64,000 nucleotides of DNA from Chlamydiales bacterium (GTDB lineage: Bacteria > Chlamydiota > Chlamydiia > Chlamydiales > Rhabdochlamydiaceae): NCBI GenBank assembly GCA_016185065.1, contig JACPOL010000004.1, forward strand, positions 92,556 to 156,555, read 5' to 3'. Under the pieces are notes generated by a model, which saw only the letters and a list, made by a program, of their open reading frames with translations, was not told the DNA's origin and searched no databases. The position numbers and the translations under genes are program-made. Each line of letters starts with the position of its first letter. The first letter of the stretch is position 1. Shown here in pieces: positions 1 through 9,067 of the stretch.

Positions 1-21
1 TCTCATATGCGGAAGGAGCGA

Positions 22-1935
22 TCACCTTAAACCTTCTACCCGCACGGGCTCAATCTCTTCAGAAAGAGAGAGTTTTAAGACTTGCGCGTAGAAAGAGAGT
101 TCAGCCTCGATTGCTCGCATGATGTTAGGAGCCATCTTGAAGCCGTGCTGCTCTCCCTTAAAGACGAGAAGAGCAACGGGCGTTCCCTTTGCGATTAATG
201 CCTCATAGACCAGTTCAGCTTGATTGAGAGGAACGACGGGATCGTCGCTTCCTTGAAGCAGCAGGAGAGGCCTTGAAAGGCGATCGATGTGCTGCAGAGG
301 AGAGCGCTCTTCATAGATCTTCTTCTGCGCGGGATAGGGAGCTACAAGCCTGTCTAGATAGCGAGACTCGAACTTATGCGTGTCTTTAGCGAGAAGTTCG
401 AGATCGCTCACGCCATAGTAGCTTGTGCCAGCAGCAAATAGGTCGTAAAAAGTGAGCGCGCATAGTGTTGTATACCCACCTGCACTTCCGCCTCGAATGA
501 GAAGCTTCTGAGAATCTGCAAGCCCTTTTTCTGCCAAATAAAGAGCTCCGTCAAGACAGTCTTCAACATCGCGCACTCCCCAGGTCCCTTCTAGACGCTT
601 CCGATAGAGGCGTCCATAGCCGGAACTTCCGCTGTAGTTCATATCCAGAAATGCAAAGCCGCGGCTCGTCCAGAATTGCGTCTCCATTGAAAAGACGGGC
701 TGGACGTGTCCAGTAGGACCTCCATGACTCTTTACGATGAGAGGAGGAAGCTCTCCCTTTGGAGCTTGATAGTCGGGATTTGTAGGTGGGTAGTAGAAGC
801 CGTAGCTAAGGTCGCCATGTCTTGTTTGAAAAGCGATTGTTTGAGGGATTGAGATCCACTCCTCATCCAACCCTCTCGAGACGCTCTCTTTCAGAATCCT
901 ATGCTTGCCTGTGGAGAGATCGAGCTCTACGAGTGAAGGGGGCTGCGTAGCCGACCCTCCATGAAAGTAGGCGCATCCACTCCCGAGCACCAGACTCCTC
1001 ATCATCGTAAAAGGAAGAGGAATCCGTTTAAGCGTCTTTTGTGAGGGATTTAGAAGCGCGAGGTGGTCGGCCCCCTCTCGAGTATAAATGCAGACGATCT
1101 CTCCACTTTCTGTGAAACCATAGCTCTCTCGTCCGAAAACCCATGGAGGAAGTGCAAAGTCGGCCTCTTCTTTGTAAACAGAATCGATCTTTCCATCTGC
1201 TGTGCGTCTATACAAATTCCACCAGCCACTCCGATCGGAGACAAAGTAGAGCTCGCCAGTTTTTGCCCAGACGGGGTTGCAGATCGACTCCTCCACTCCT
1301 CCCGCTACCATGCGAGCTTCTCCCACCTCTCCCGTTGAGGAGAGATCTGCGAGCCAGAGATTCGACCCATCCCAGGGCATCTGTGGATGGTCCCATGTGA
1401 TCCATACGAGCTGTTTCCCGTCGGGACTAATGCGTGGAGAGCTATAAAAATCATGGCCGGATGCGACCACTTCTGCTGGAGCGCCTTTTGTGAAGCTCAC
1501 GATCTTATTCTCTACTTCGCTACCTTCTCTGTGCTCCTCAGCAACAGCATAGAGTGTGCCTCCCGGTGCAACAGCGATGTCTGCAAGGCGCAGGCTGCTT
1601 GAAGGAGTGATAGGAATCGCCCTTCCTCCCTCTTCAAGCCTATAGATACGACCATCCACGCTATTTACAAAGTAGATCGCCCCATCACACCCGCGAAGCG
1701 CCCCACCACCATACTCGTGAACTCGTGTGCGGATGCTCATCTCTGGAACGGGATCCAGAACGTTCTGCTGCTCATCAAAAAGTGCGAGTTGCACGCGCCC
1801 CTTTTTTGCAGGGACAAGCTGCGTCCAGTAGAGAGTCTTTCCATTATGGGCAAGCTCTTGGAAAACCACTGCATCTTTTACTAGATGCTCAGAAGTAATG
1901 GGGGAGTTCCACGCTCCAAATGAAGCCGTGTGCAT
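22..1935 (-). CDS. S9-family prolyl oligopeptidase / acylaminoacyl-peptidase-like hydrolase
   Basis: This 637-residue protein looks like a serine peptidase that trims short peptides in the cytosol. Residues about 30-370 resemble the beta-propeller of the S9 family, with repeated blades such as SPDGKQLVWIT. The C-terminal third is an alpha/beta hydrolase with the nucleophile in RGGSAGGY (Ser484), the acid in QGSDDPVVP (Asp564 or Asp565) and the histidine in GEQHGF (His597). The oxyanion-region motif SHGGPTGH is at 403-410. No signal peptide is visible. The start is an ATG with only a weak GAG upstream. The length fits bacterial acylaminoacyl-peptidase-like S9C members. Substrate preference cannot be read from the sequence. 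Confidence 0.9.
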   Translation of the reverse strand: MHTASFGAWNSPITSEHLVKDAVVFQELAHNGKTLYWTQLVPAKKGRVQLALFDEQQNVLDPVPEMSIRTRVHEYGGGALRGCDGAIYFVNSVDGRIYRLEEGGRAIPITPSSSLRLADIAVAPGGTLYAVAEEHREGSEVENKIVSFTKGAPAEVVASGHDFYSSPRISPDGKQLVWITWDHPQMPWDGSNLWLADLSSTGEVGEARMVAGGVEESICNPVWAKTGELYFVSDRSGWWNLYRRTADGKIDSVYKEEADFALPPWVFGRESYGFTESGEIVCIYTREGADHLALLNPSQKTLKRIPLPFTMMRSLVLGSGCAYFHGGSATQPPSLVELDLSTGKHRILKESVSRGLDEEWISIPQTIAFQTRHGDLSYGFYYPPTNPDYQAPKGELPPLIVKSHGGPTGHVQPVFSMETQFWTSRGFAFLDMNYSGSSGYGRLYRKRLEGTWGVRDVEDCLDGALYLAEKGLADSQKLLIRGGSAGGYTTLCALTFYDLFAAGTSYYGVSDLELLAKDTHKFESRYLDRLVAPYPAQKKIYEERSPLQHIDRLSRPLLLLQGSDDPVVPLNQAELVYEALIAKGTPVALLVFKGEQHGFKMAPNIMRAIEAELSFYAQVLKLSLSEEIEPVRVEGLR

Positions 1936-1994
1936 GAATTTATCTCACAGTAAAAAATCGGTGAAGACGATTTTCTAACTAGAAGAGATACTTG

Positions 1995-4109
1995 TCAATT
2001 TCGTTTGCTCTCTTTGGACTCTTTGAATTCCTCTTTGGATTCCAGTGGAGGATCGATCACTCTGAAGAGCGGAGCCTCTGGAAGTTCCGGCGTCTTCATG
2101 CGCATGCCGATCTTTACCATCGTCTCAAAGAAGAAGGGAAGCGTCTCTCTAAAGCTCTCTTTGGGAGTAGGAATAGGCAGTGCTGCCGTTTCGATCTCTT
2201 TTGAGGGTTTAAACAGGCCATTTATCTCTTGCGTTCTGCAGTGCACTCCACCGCCGTCAGCTAAACTCTCATCTGCATAGATATATTCTAGTCCACCTGT
2301 TGCAGAGATTGCGCCTCGCGAACCTCTCCCTGTGAAATAGACCCTTTCAATTCCATGGGCTTTATAGAACTCGACGATGTGCATTCTTAATAGCTCGTCT
2401 GCTGGATGAGAAGATCCATTGCTAATGCAGAATGCTCCCTTTTTTCCCTTTCCTACAATGGAGTTTAGAAAATTTACTCTCATCGCAGAGTGTCGATCGA
2501 AAAAGAGACCCGGCGCACCCACCACTTCAAAACCTCGAGCCGCTAAAAGCTTAGCAGTTCTTTCGAGCTCTCCGGACTGCGAGCCCTGTTTAATTTTTGC
2601 AGCTTCTAAATACTCTTTAAGACGTGCGCGGTGGCTCTCTGGTAGTTTGGCCGTCCGGATCAAGCGCTCTAGCAGCTGTATGCATAGCAGGTGGTCTTGA
2701 ATAAAGATCTTCCCATTCGGAGCCGGAAAAATAAAAATATCGAGGTGAAACTCTAATTGGGGGCGGAAGGGATCTCCGATGTGAATTACAGGCAGACCAA
2801 GCGTCTCCTCCATCATCTCTTTGATATACTCAATTGCGGCAATGGAAAGCTTAGCAAGCCAGACTTGAGTCTTCTCATCACAAGGAGGCATCACCTTGCC
2901 CCTGCATAATCTACTTTTTACCAGCGCGACTCTCTCTTTAGAAAAAGCAGTTGTATATTTTGATAATCTTCCAAGATCTCCCATCCCCTCCATGTATTTT
3001 ATAAGCGCCTCTTCTCTCCCAGAGAAGGTAAAGGCGCTATTTAAAAATGAGAAGAGTAGGTTTTGAGCTCCGGAAAGAAAGAGCAGCTCATCTTTTCCGT
3101 TCATTGCATAGAGCAGATTTCCAGTCTCAAAATAGAAAGGAGCCTCTTGCTGCGAAGGAAAGTCCCCTTTTAATAGTATCTCGGTCTGCTCTCCCTGCGC
3201 AACAGCTCCCATGATATAAGCGCTTCGGTTATTCAGAATGTCCCTTACTGCTTCAGTGTCTTTACATGTTCCATTTTTATTGAAACAGAGACGTGCAGGC
3301 AGAAGGATCGTCCCATCTTGCAGGCAGAGCATCGGATCGCGAAGCCAGTCAATTTTATGTCCATAATCAATAGAAGAGACTTTAAAACCCTCCTGATCTC
3401 CTATGTCTTCTAGATTTCTCAAGCAGAGCTGCTGACTTTTATCTGAACATAATCCCCCTATCTTCCAAAAGCGGTTGTGAAGCTTTGAATTACTGTTTGA
3501 GCAGCTGGCAGATAAAACCATGGGCGGAGAGCTTAGCGCATTGAAGGGACGAATAGGGAAGTTAATCTCTAGACGCTCTCTTTTTCCTCTTGCGTAATGT
3601 ACTAATGAAAAAAAGGCCCCATCCCTATCTTTTTTCAGTGCTGTCTTATCTTTTACAGTTCGGATTAGCTGGTTGATTCTTTTAAGATGAGGATCGGTTT
3701 TTTCGAGTAGAATTAGGGCATATCGCGCCTTCTCTCTAATTGCTCTAGCGAGTCCGTGGCCAAAAACGGTTCTTACAAGACGTTGAACAATTGTGGGAAT
3801 TGGTCGTTCAGATACAAAACCCTTGATATAAAAAAGAGTCGGAAAGAATCGCATCTCGGGGGATTGATAGAAGCGGCGAATATGCTCTGCAATTTTGCGG
3901 ATTTTTGCAAAGTCATCTTTTAACAGCGCCTCTCGACCTGCGCGCACATCGACGAGAGCTGTTTTTCCAACCAGATGCCAGAGAGATTTCGTGAGCAGTT
4001 CTATGGTATTTCGTCTATTTGACTGCACGTAAAATACACCCGGAGCAAAAAGCTGTTCGGGATCGAAACTCTTCTTAAAACGATCGTTTGAAAAACCAAT
4101 AGAAGTCAT
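1995..4109 (-). CDS. Peptidylarginine/agmatine deiminase-like enzyme, copy A
   Basis: A 704-residue protein without a familiar name, but carrying the residue pattern of the guanidino-group-modifying superfamily (arginine deiminase, agmatine deiminase, peptidylarginine deiminase). In order: WLRDPM with Asp258, FETGN with Glu328, FHLDIF with His455 and Asp457, and a terminal GGGVHCRTQEIN with Cys624, very like the nucleophile region of agmatine deiminase and PAD. The stretch RVNFLNS...SNGSSHP before the cysteine also matches that family. The first 200 or so residues are an unassigned, mostly helical extension and the last 60 a proline-rich tail. This is much longer than agmatine deiminase (about 350) and closer to PAD (about 660). 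It is probably cotranscribed behind copy B (12-bp gap). Whether it acts on protein arginine, free arginine or agmatine is inference. Confidence 0.72.
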   Translation of the reverse strand: MTSIGFSNDRFKKSFDPEQLFAPGVFYVQSNRRNTIELLTKSLWHLVGKTALVDVRAGREALLKDDFAKIRKIAEHIRRFYQSPEMRFFPTLFYIKGFVSERPIPTIVQRLVRTVFGHGLARAIREKARYALILLEKTDPHLKRINQLIRTVKDKTALKKDRDGAFFSLVHYARGKRERLEINFPIRPFNALSSPPMVLSASCSNSNSKLHNRFWKIGGLCSDKSQQLCLRNLEDIGDQEGFKVSSIDYGHKIDWLRDPMLCLQDGTILLPARLCFNKNGTCKDTEAVRDILNNRSAYIMGAVAQGEQTEILLKGDFPSQQEAPFYFETGNLLYAMNGKDELLFLSGAQNLLFSFLNSAFTFSGREEALIKYMEGMGDLGRLSKYTTAFSKERVALVKSRLCRGKVMPPCDEKTQVWLAKLSIAAIEYIKEMMEETLGLPVIHIGDPFRPQLEFHLDIFIFPAPNGKIFIQDHLLCIQLLERLIRTAKLPESHRARLKEYLEAAKIKQGSQSGELERTAKLLAARGFEVVGAPGLFFDRHSAMRVNFLNSIVGKGKKGAFCISNGSSHPADELLRMHIVEFYKAHGIERVYFTGRGSRGAISATGGLEYIYADESLADGGGVHCRTQEINGLFKPSKEIETAALPIPTPKESFRETLPFFFETMVKIGMRMKTPELPEAPLFRVIDPPLESKEEFKESKESKRN

Positions 4110-4121
4110 AACAAATACTTT

Positions 4122-6197
4122 TTAATTTCGTTTGCTCTCTTTGAATTCCACTTTGGATTCAAGTGGAGGATCGATCACTCTGAAGAGCGGAGTCTCTGGA
4201 AGTTCCGGCGTCTTCATGCGCATGCCGATCTTTACCATCGTCTCAAAGAAGAAGGGAAGCGTCTCTGTAAAGCTCTCTTTTGGTGTAGGAGCAGGTTGAG
4301 CCGCCGTTTTGACCTTTGTCGATGATTTAAAGAGAGCATTTATTTCGCGAGTTAGACAGTGCACCCCGCCGTGTAAACCAAGCCGCTGATCCGCGTAAAT
4401 ATATTCTAATCCACCAGAAGCTGTGATCTCACCCGTCGTCGCCCTGCCCGCAAAATAGACCCTTTCAATTCCATGCGCTCTATAAAACTTGACGATATAC
4501 TCCCTCAAAATTTCGTCTACAGGATGCGAGGATCCGTTGGTAAGGCAGAATGTTCCTTTTTTTGCTCCCCCCACAACGCTATTTAGAAAGTTAACACCCA
4601 TTTTAAAGTTTCGATCAAAGAAGAGACCTGGCGTTCTCACCATCTCAAATCCTCGATCAGTTAGAAATTTGAAAATAACTTCAAATTCTCCAGATTGCGC
4701 CTGGTATTTAAGTCTTGCAGATTCGTGATACTCTCCAAGACGCAAGCGATGGCTCTCTGGCAGTTTGGGCGTTCGAATCAAGCGCTCGATCAGCTGCATG
4801 CAGAAGAAGTGGTCTTGAATAAAGATCTTCCCGTTGGGAGCCGGAAGTAGAAAAATATCGAGATGGAACGCTGGCTGGGAGATAAAAGGATCTCCGATAT
4901 GGAGCACAGGCAGGCCAAGGACCTCTTCCATCATCTCTTTGATATACTCAATAGCAGCAATCGCAAGTTTGGCGAGCCAGACTTGAGTCTTCTCATCTTC
5001 AAATGGCATCACCTTCCCGCCGCACAGTCTCTCTCTTACAAACGCAACACTCTCTTTGGAAAAAGAGAGCCCCTCCATGTATTTTACAAGCGCCTCTTCT
5101 CTGCCGTAGAAGGTAAAAGCAGCATTTAAAAGCGAGAAGAGTAGATTCTGAGCCCCAGAAAGACAGAAGAGTTCATCCTTCTTGTTCATCGCATAAAGCA
5201 GATTTCCACCCTCAAAATAGAAGGGAGCCTCTCTCTGCGTAGTAAAACTTCTGTCTAGTAGCTTCTGCGTTGTTCCATTTTGCGCAACAACTCCCATAAC
5301 TTGTGCATAAGAATCGCCCAGAAGAGTGCGTACAGCGTCTAAATCAGAAACCTTATCATTTTTTATGAAACAGTAGCGTGCAGGCAAAAGGATCGTTCCA
5401 TCTTGCAGAGGGAGCATTGGATCGCGCAGCCACTCAACTTCGTGCCCAAAATTAACAACAGAAACTGCGAACCCCTCTTGCTGGCCCACATCTTTTAAAT
5501 TCTCTGTCCAGATCTCTTGATCCTTGTCGACACATAAACTTCGTATCTTCCAGAACTGGTCGTGAACTTTCGAATTCTTGCTAAGGCGGGAGATTGCCAG
5601 AGGCGCATTACGGGCGTTTACTCCTCCAAGCGGACGGATGGGAAGGGTGACCTGGAGAGCCCCTCTCTTATTTCTCGCATAACATTTTAATAAGTCGAAA
5701 GCCTCTCTTCTCTCCTCTTTTAACGCCGTTTTGTCTTTAACAACTCGTATCAGGTGGTTAATTGTCGCAAGATGGGGATCGGCCTTTTCAAGCAGAATCA
5801 GAGCATACTCTGCCCTTCTTCTAGTTGCTCGAGAGAGATCCTGATCAAAAACAGTCGTTACTAGTCGCTGAACAATTGAAATTACAGAAGGGCGATCCGG
5901 CCCAAATCCTTTGACGTAAGAGAGGGTAAAATAAAAACGTCTCTCAATAGATTGATAGAAGCGATAGATGTGCCCCGCAATCTTGCGGATCTTTTCGTAG
6001 TCATTTTTTAATAGAACATCTTCACCCGAACGCACCTCTACTCGATCACTTTTTACAACCAGATGCCATAGAGATTTTACGAGCAGGTCTATGTTATTGT
6101 ATCTGTCATCCTGTAAGTGAAGTGGACCTCGAACAAATGGCTGTTCAGGATTGAACAATCTCTTGGAAGAATAATTCGACGAAATAGTTGAAGTCAT
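4122..6197 (-). CDS. Peptidylarginine/agmatine deiminase-like enzyme, copy B
   Basis: A 691-residue paralogue of the next gene downstream, alike over its whole length. The candidate catalytic set is conserved: WLRDPM (Asp259), FEGGN (Glu329; copy A has FETGN), FHLDIF (His445, Asp447) and HGGVHCLTREIN (Cys614). Conservation of all four in both copies argues that both are active. There is no signal peptide or transmembrane segment, so if exported it would need a signal-less route such as type III secretion. A TATAAT-like -10 element sits at 6226-6231 just upstream, so this is the first gene of a two-gene unit. The last ~50 residues and their DNA are nearly identical to copy A, unlike the rest, which suggests gene conversion. 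Known chlamydial arginine metabolism does not explain two such enzymes. Confidence 0.72.
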   Translation of the reverse strand: MTSTISSNYSSKRLFNPEQPFVRGPLHLQDDRYNNIDLLVKSLWHLVVKSDRVEVRSGEDVLLKNDYEKIRKIAGHIYRFYQSIERRFYFTLSYVKGFGPDRPSVISIVQRLVTTVFDQDLSRATRRRAEYALILLEKADPHLATINHLIRVVKDKTALKEERREAFDLLKCYARNKRGALQVTLPIRPLGGVNARNAPLAISRLSKNSKVHDQFWKIRSLCVDKDQEIWTENLKDVGQQEGFAVSVVNFGHEVEWLRDPMLPLQDGTILLPARYCFIKNDKVSDLDAVRTLLGDSYAQVMGVVAQNGTTQKLLDRSFTTQREAPFYFEGGNLLYAMNKKDELFCLSGAQNLLFSLLNAAFTFYGREEALVKYMEGLSFSKESVAFVRERLCGGKVMPFEDEKTQVWLAKLAIAAIEYIKEMMEEVLGLPVLHIGDPFISQPAFHLDIFLLPAPNGKIFIQDHFFCMQLIERLIRTPKLPESHRLRLGEYHESARLKYQAQSGEFEVIFKFLTDRGFEMVRTPGLFFDRNFKMGVNFLNSVVGGAKKGTFCLTNGSSHPVDEILREYIVKFYRAHGIERVYFAGRATTGEITASGGLEYIYADQRLGLHGGVHCLTREINALFKSSTKVKTAAQPAPTPKESFTETLPFFFETMVKIGMRMKTPELPETPLFRVIDPPLESKVEFKESKRN

Positions 6198-6225
6198 AAT
6201 AAATAATTGCAGTTTTGATTACGCA

Positions 6226-6231
6226 ATTATA
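6226..6231 (-). promoter_or_regulatory. -10 element upstream of the deiminase-like pair
   Basis: TATAAT on the minus strand, about 28 bases before the ATG of the 691-residue gene, in an AT-rich stretch. The matching -35 position (around 6249-6254, TCATCG) is poor, so activity is an inference. Confidence 0.4.
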
Positions 6232-6258
6232 CACTATTTCAACTAAAACGATGAGCAT

Positions 6259-7008
6259 TTAAATAATAAGTGCGATTGTACAATTACGCCCAGTAACTTT
6301 ATCTCTCCGATAGGAAAAATAGTCCTCCCTAATATCAAAGGTGCAGATACTTGCAACCTGAATATGGTGAGGCAAGATGCCGAGAGCGAGCAGCTGAAAG
6401 CGGCTCACCTCCCAGAGATTAAAATAGGTAGATTTTATTTGAAATTGCCAGAAGCTCTCTGGGAGCTCTTCTCGGTAGTTCTTAAACTCAGCATTTTGAG
6501 GTCCCAAGCTGGGAGAGATCCCCACCAGAAGGTTCTCCGGCTTCGACCCATACCTGCTGCTAAGGGCTGCGACCGCTTCAGCGTAGATGTTCTGAACATT
6601 CCCCCTCCAGCCGCAGTGGACATTTGCTAGCACATTGAGAATGGGATCGTAGATGATCGCCGCTTGACAGTCCGCATGTTTGATCATTAGAGCTGCGCCT
6701 TTCTGATCCGTGGCAAGCCCGTCGCAATCTCCTACCTCTTGCCCACGCTTTTCGAAGTGTGCAATCACCTTTCCGTGCACCTGCTTGCCAGAGATGAGCT
6801 CATCCACGCCCATACACCGTTTCACTCTTTCGCGGTTCTCTTCGATGCACTTCGCATCATCATTCGTTCCGCCTCCCACATTCAGAGACGCAAATGGGCC
6901 AGAGCTCACGCCTCCATGACGCAAGAAGATCGCGTGTTTTAGTTTTGGTTCATCTGCTAATAGTTCGAACTCTAACCATTCGACGCCTTGATCTTTTTTT
7001 CTGAGCAT
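6259..7008 (-). CDS. YfiH/YlmD laccase-domain protein (purine nucleoside phosphorylase type)
   Basis: A 249-residue member of the Cu-oxidase_4 (DUF152) family, long labelled polyphenol oxidase and now known in several bacteria to act as purine nucleoside phosphorylase/adenosine deaminase. Family motifs are clear: HGGVSSGPFASLNVG at 31-45, the metal ligands KQVHGK (His78), HADC (Cys114) and VHCGWRG (His131). Length is normal. It is cytosolic. The ATG start leaves no clear Shine-Dalgarno sequence. It is divergent from the CPBP protease gene, with starts about 15 bp apart if that gene begins at 7024. In some bacteria the family is linked to editing of peptidoglycan precursors, so the biological role here is open. 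Confidence 0.9.
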   Translation of the reverse strand: MLRKKDQGVEWLEFELLADEPKLKHAIFLRHGGVSSGPFASLNVGGGTNDDAKCIEENRERVKRCMGVDELISGKQVHGKVIAHFEKRGQEVGDCDGLATDQKGAALMIKHADCQAAIIYDPILNVLANVHCGWRGNVQNIYAEAVAALSSRYGSKPENLLVGISPSLGPQNAEFKNYREELPESFWQFQIKSTYFNLWEVSRFQLLALGILPHHIQVASICTFDIREDYFSYRRDKVTGRNCTIALII

Positions 7009-7023
7009 GAGATTGTGTGGATT

Positions 7024-7908
7024 ATGGATTTTTGGCAGGTGATTCTAAATACTCTCTCTTTCTTCGCCCTGATGATGGCGACTCTAAGCTTTTGGGTCAA
7101 ACGCACCTTCTGGCTCTGGGGTACTTTCACTCTATTAGCCCTTCTCCTCGGATACCAGGCCAAAATCATCGGACCTGTCGGGCTCATTCCACTCACCCTT
7201 CTCGGCATCTCTCACTGGATGATTGTACATAAAGCAACAACTGGCCATCCGCGCAATGTCTTTATCGGCCTTGCAGTCATCCTATCGATCGGCCTCAACT
7301 TCCACCTCTTTCCGGGATTTCAAAATTGGAAGTTCGCAGAGTCGCTGACTTTAGGAGAGGGAGCCACGAGCTACACCTTCTGGATCAACTTCGACAAGCC
7401 CTTCATCGGTATCTTCCTGCTCGCATGGATGATTCCGCTTGCCCAGTCTAAAATTGAGATTGTGAAGATCCTAAAGAAGGCGATCCCACTCAGCATCTTG
7501 GGAACCGCCCTCATGATCGGCCTCTCTCTTTATCTTGGAGTGATCAAGTGGGATCCAAAACTCCCCTGGATCATCTGCATCTGGCCGCTTACAAACCTCT
7601 TTTTTGCGGTGATTCCCGAAGAGGCCTTTTTCCGAGGCTTCATTCAAGAGGAGATCTTCCAGCGCTTTAAACCATTTACTGGTCTCGCGAGCATCTTCGC
7701 CGTCTCTCTTACCGCGGTCTTCTTTGCACTGATGCATATCGGATGGGTGAGGGATCCAACCTTTCTCTCTCTCGTCTTCGTCGCAGGATGCGTCTACGGC
7801 ACGATCTATCAACTCACAAAGTCGATCGAAAGCAGCATACTCTGCCACATCCTCGTCAACCTCACCCACATCCTCCTCTTCACCTACCCCACCCTCCAAC
7901 ATAAGTAA
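7024..7908 (+). CDS. CPBP-family intramembrane metalloprotease (CAAX protease-like)
   Basis: An integral membrane protein of 294 residues with about eight hydrophobic segments. The CPBP (Abi) signature is present: EEAFFRGFIQEE with the paired glutamates at 199-200 and Arg204, FALMHIGW with His238, and a third motif HILVNLTHI near 275. These residues form the metal and catalytic site of the Rce1/CPBP family. I chose the ATG at 7024; an in-frame TTG at 6988 would make the protein 12 residues longer and overlap the divergent laccase-domain gene. The substrate is unknown. The gene is followed directly by an intergenic repeat arm, and no partner gene is adjacent. Confidence 0.88.
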   Translation: MDFWQVILNTLSFFALMMATLSFWVKRTFWLWGTFTLLALLLGYQAKIIGPVGLIPLTLLGISHWMIVHKATTGHPRNVFIGLAVILSIGLNFHLFPGFQNWKFAESLTLGEGATSYTFWINFDKPFIGIFLLAWMIPLAQSKIEIVKILKKAIPLSILGTALMIGLSLYLGVIKWDPKLPWIICIWPLTNLFFAVIPEEAFFRGFIQEEIFQRFKPFTGLASIFAVSLTAVFFALMHIGWVRDPTFLSLVFVAGCVYGTIYQLTKSIESSILCHILVNLTHILLFTYPTLQHK

Positions 7909-7929
7909 AAAGAAGGGGTTTCTAAGAAA

Positions 7930-8167
7930 AATAGACATGTCGGTGGTCCAGGAGAAAGGCCTTCGGCGTTCTCTCGGGGACCCCCAGCTGCCCCCTTGAG
8001 CCTAACTAGGGCTTTGATCATCGCTCACTGACGTGAGCTATCGCGTCTCGGGTTGCTCGCCGTGCGGAGCACTGCTCTTCGCAACTTCACCGCAATTGCT
8101 CTTTGCCCTAGCGGCCGCGGCCTGCGCCTTACTGCGTGGCGCAGAAGTGATGCGGCTTCGCCGCAAT
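7930..8167. repeat. Left arm of a 238-bp inverted repeat (R1)
   Basis: This stretch is found again in reverse complement at 13933-14336 with only a few mismatches, apart from a 166-bp insertion in that copy. It begins with AATAGACATGTCGG and ends at CGCCGCAAT. Internal palindromes such as GCTCACTGACGTGAGC are present. No open reading frame is convincing. Together with 8168-8297, which I see as the promoter region of the next gene, it fills the 389-bp gap after the CPBP gene. Confidence 0.93.
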
Positions 8168-8297
8168 AAAAAAATTCCGGATCTTCTCAATTGCATCCAA
8201 GTTTGATGCAAGAAAAGCTTTGCTTGGAAAAATCTTGCGCTTAAAAAATATTGGATAGATACTTTTTTTAGTTGCAGAATCTTCTAGGCAGATTTTT

Positions 8298-9059
8298 ATG
8301 AAAAAACTGATAAAACTCTTGTTTTTTCTCTCTACAGTTACAATCTTTAACATTTCTAACGGTGAACAGGTAAATTACGCTTCTTTCTCATCTCTTGAAG
8401 AAGTGATATGCTTTGAAACGTCATGCATTTCAAACATACCAGCGTTTCAATACGAGCAGTTATCTGATGCTTATTCTTCAAGAGGTGAAAGCTTTTTGCT
8501 TTGTAACCGTTTCCTGAATGCGCTTGAAGATTTCCAACATGCGTACGACTTAGCCATTAGTGTAAGAAATACAGCGACTTCTCACTCTCTCATTTTTAGA
8601 GCTCTTTTCGGTCAGGCCATCGCTTATGGAAATTTAAATAAGCCTGATATGGCCGACCTCGCTAGTAAAGCTCTTATTAATATCATCAGTAAAATCCAGT
8701 GTTCAGAATGCCTACAGAGCGAGCTTTCTAGAGACTTTGATTTCCAAGATCCACTTCCTATTCTTTACTGCTCGAATAACAATGTTCCAATCTACGGCCC
8801 CGATGAAATCTCAATCCACGATTGCATCGATTTTATCAACAATACGGTGGGTTTTTGCAAAATTTTGATCCAAAAAGCTCCTTCCAATAGCAGAGAAACT
8901 TTGAAATTTATTATCGACCAGCTAGCAGAAGAGACTCGGCGTTGTTGTCGCGCTGGAGGTTTATGGAAGGGCTGTTTCCAGAAGCTAGGCAACAAATATC
9001 ATCTTTGGAATGAGAAATGGAAAATGTTTGGAATTCCCCCAGACCCTTCTTGGGATTAA
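8298..9059 (+). CDS. Secreted TPR-like hypothetical protein
   Basis: A 253-residue protein I cannot name. Residues 1-22 form a typical Sec signal peptide (two lysines, then a phenylalanine/leucine-rich core, likely cleavage near SNG). Residues 50-115 read like tetratricopeptide helices (YSSRGESFLLCNRFLNALEDF is the flavour), so a protein-binding scaffold in the periplasm or beyond is likely. The mature part has around a dozen cysteines, including CSECLQ and RRCCRAGG, which suggests disulphide cross-linking as in chlamydial envelope proteins. It is followed after 8 bp by another secreted protein gene, probably in one operon. The base composition is more AT-rich than rsmB or the MFS gene nearby. 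Confidence 0.75.
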   Translation: MKKLIKLLFFLSTVTIFNISNGEQVNYASFSSLEEVICFETSCISNIPAFQYEQLSDAYSSRGESFLLCNRFLNALEDFQHAYDLAISVRNTATSHSLIFRALFGQAIAYGNLNKPDMADLASKALINIISKIQCSECLQSELSRDFDFQDPLPILYCSNNNVPIYGPDEISIHDCIDFINNTVGFCKILIQKAPSNSRETLKFIIDQLAEETRRCCRAGGLWKGCFQKLGNKYHLWNEKWKMFGIPPDPSWD

Positions 9060-9067
9060 GAGGACTC

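Noticed and set aside
1995..6197. Calling the tandem pair plain agmatine or arginine deiminases (ADI pathway)
   Set aside because: They are nearly twice as long, have a large N-terminal extension, and no carbamate kinase, ornithine transcarbamylase or antiporter gene is adjacent.
7471..7938. 155-codon minus-strand frame
   Set aside because: Fully antisense to the CPBP membrane protease; its Glu/Asp-rich reading is what a Leu/Phe-rich membrane gene gives on the other strand.
7930..8167. R1 arm as a structured RNA gene
   Set aside because: It has small palindromes but no tRNA, tmRNA, SRP or RNase P signature; the inverted duplicate points to a repeat instead.
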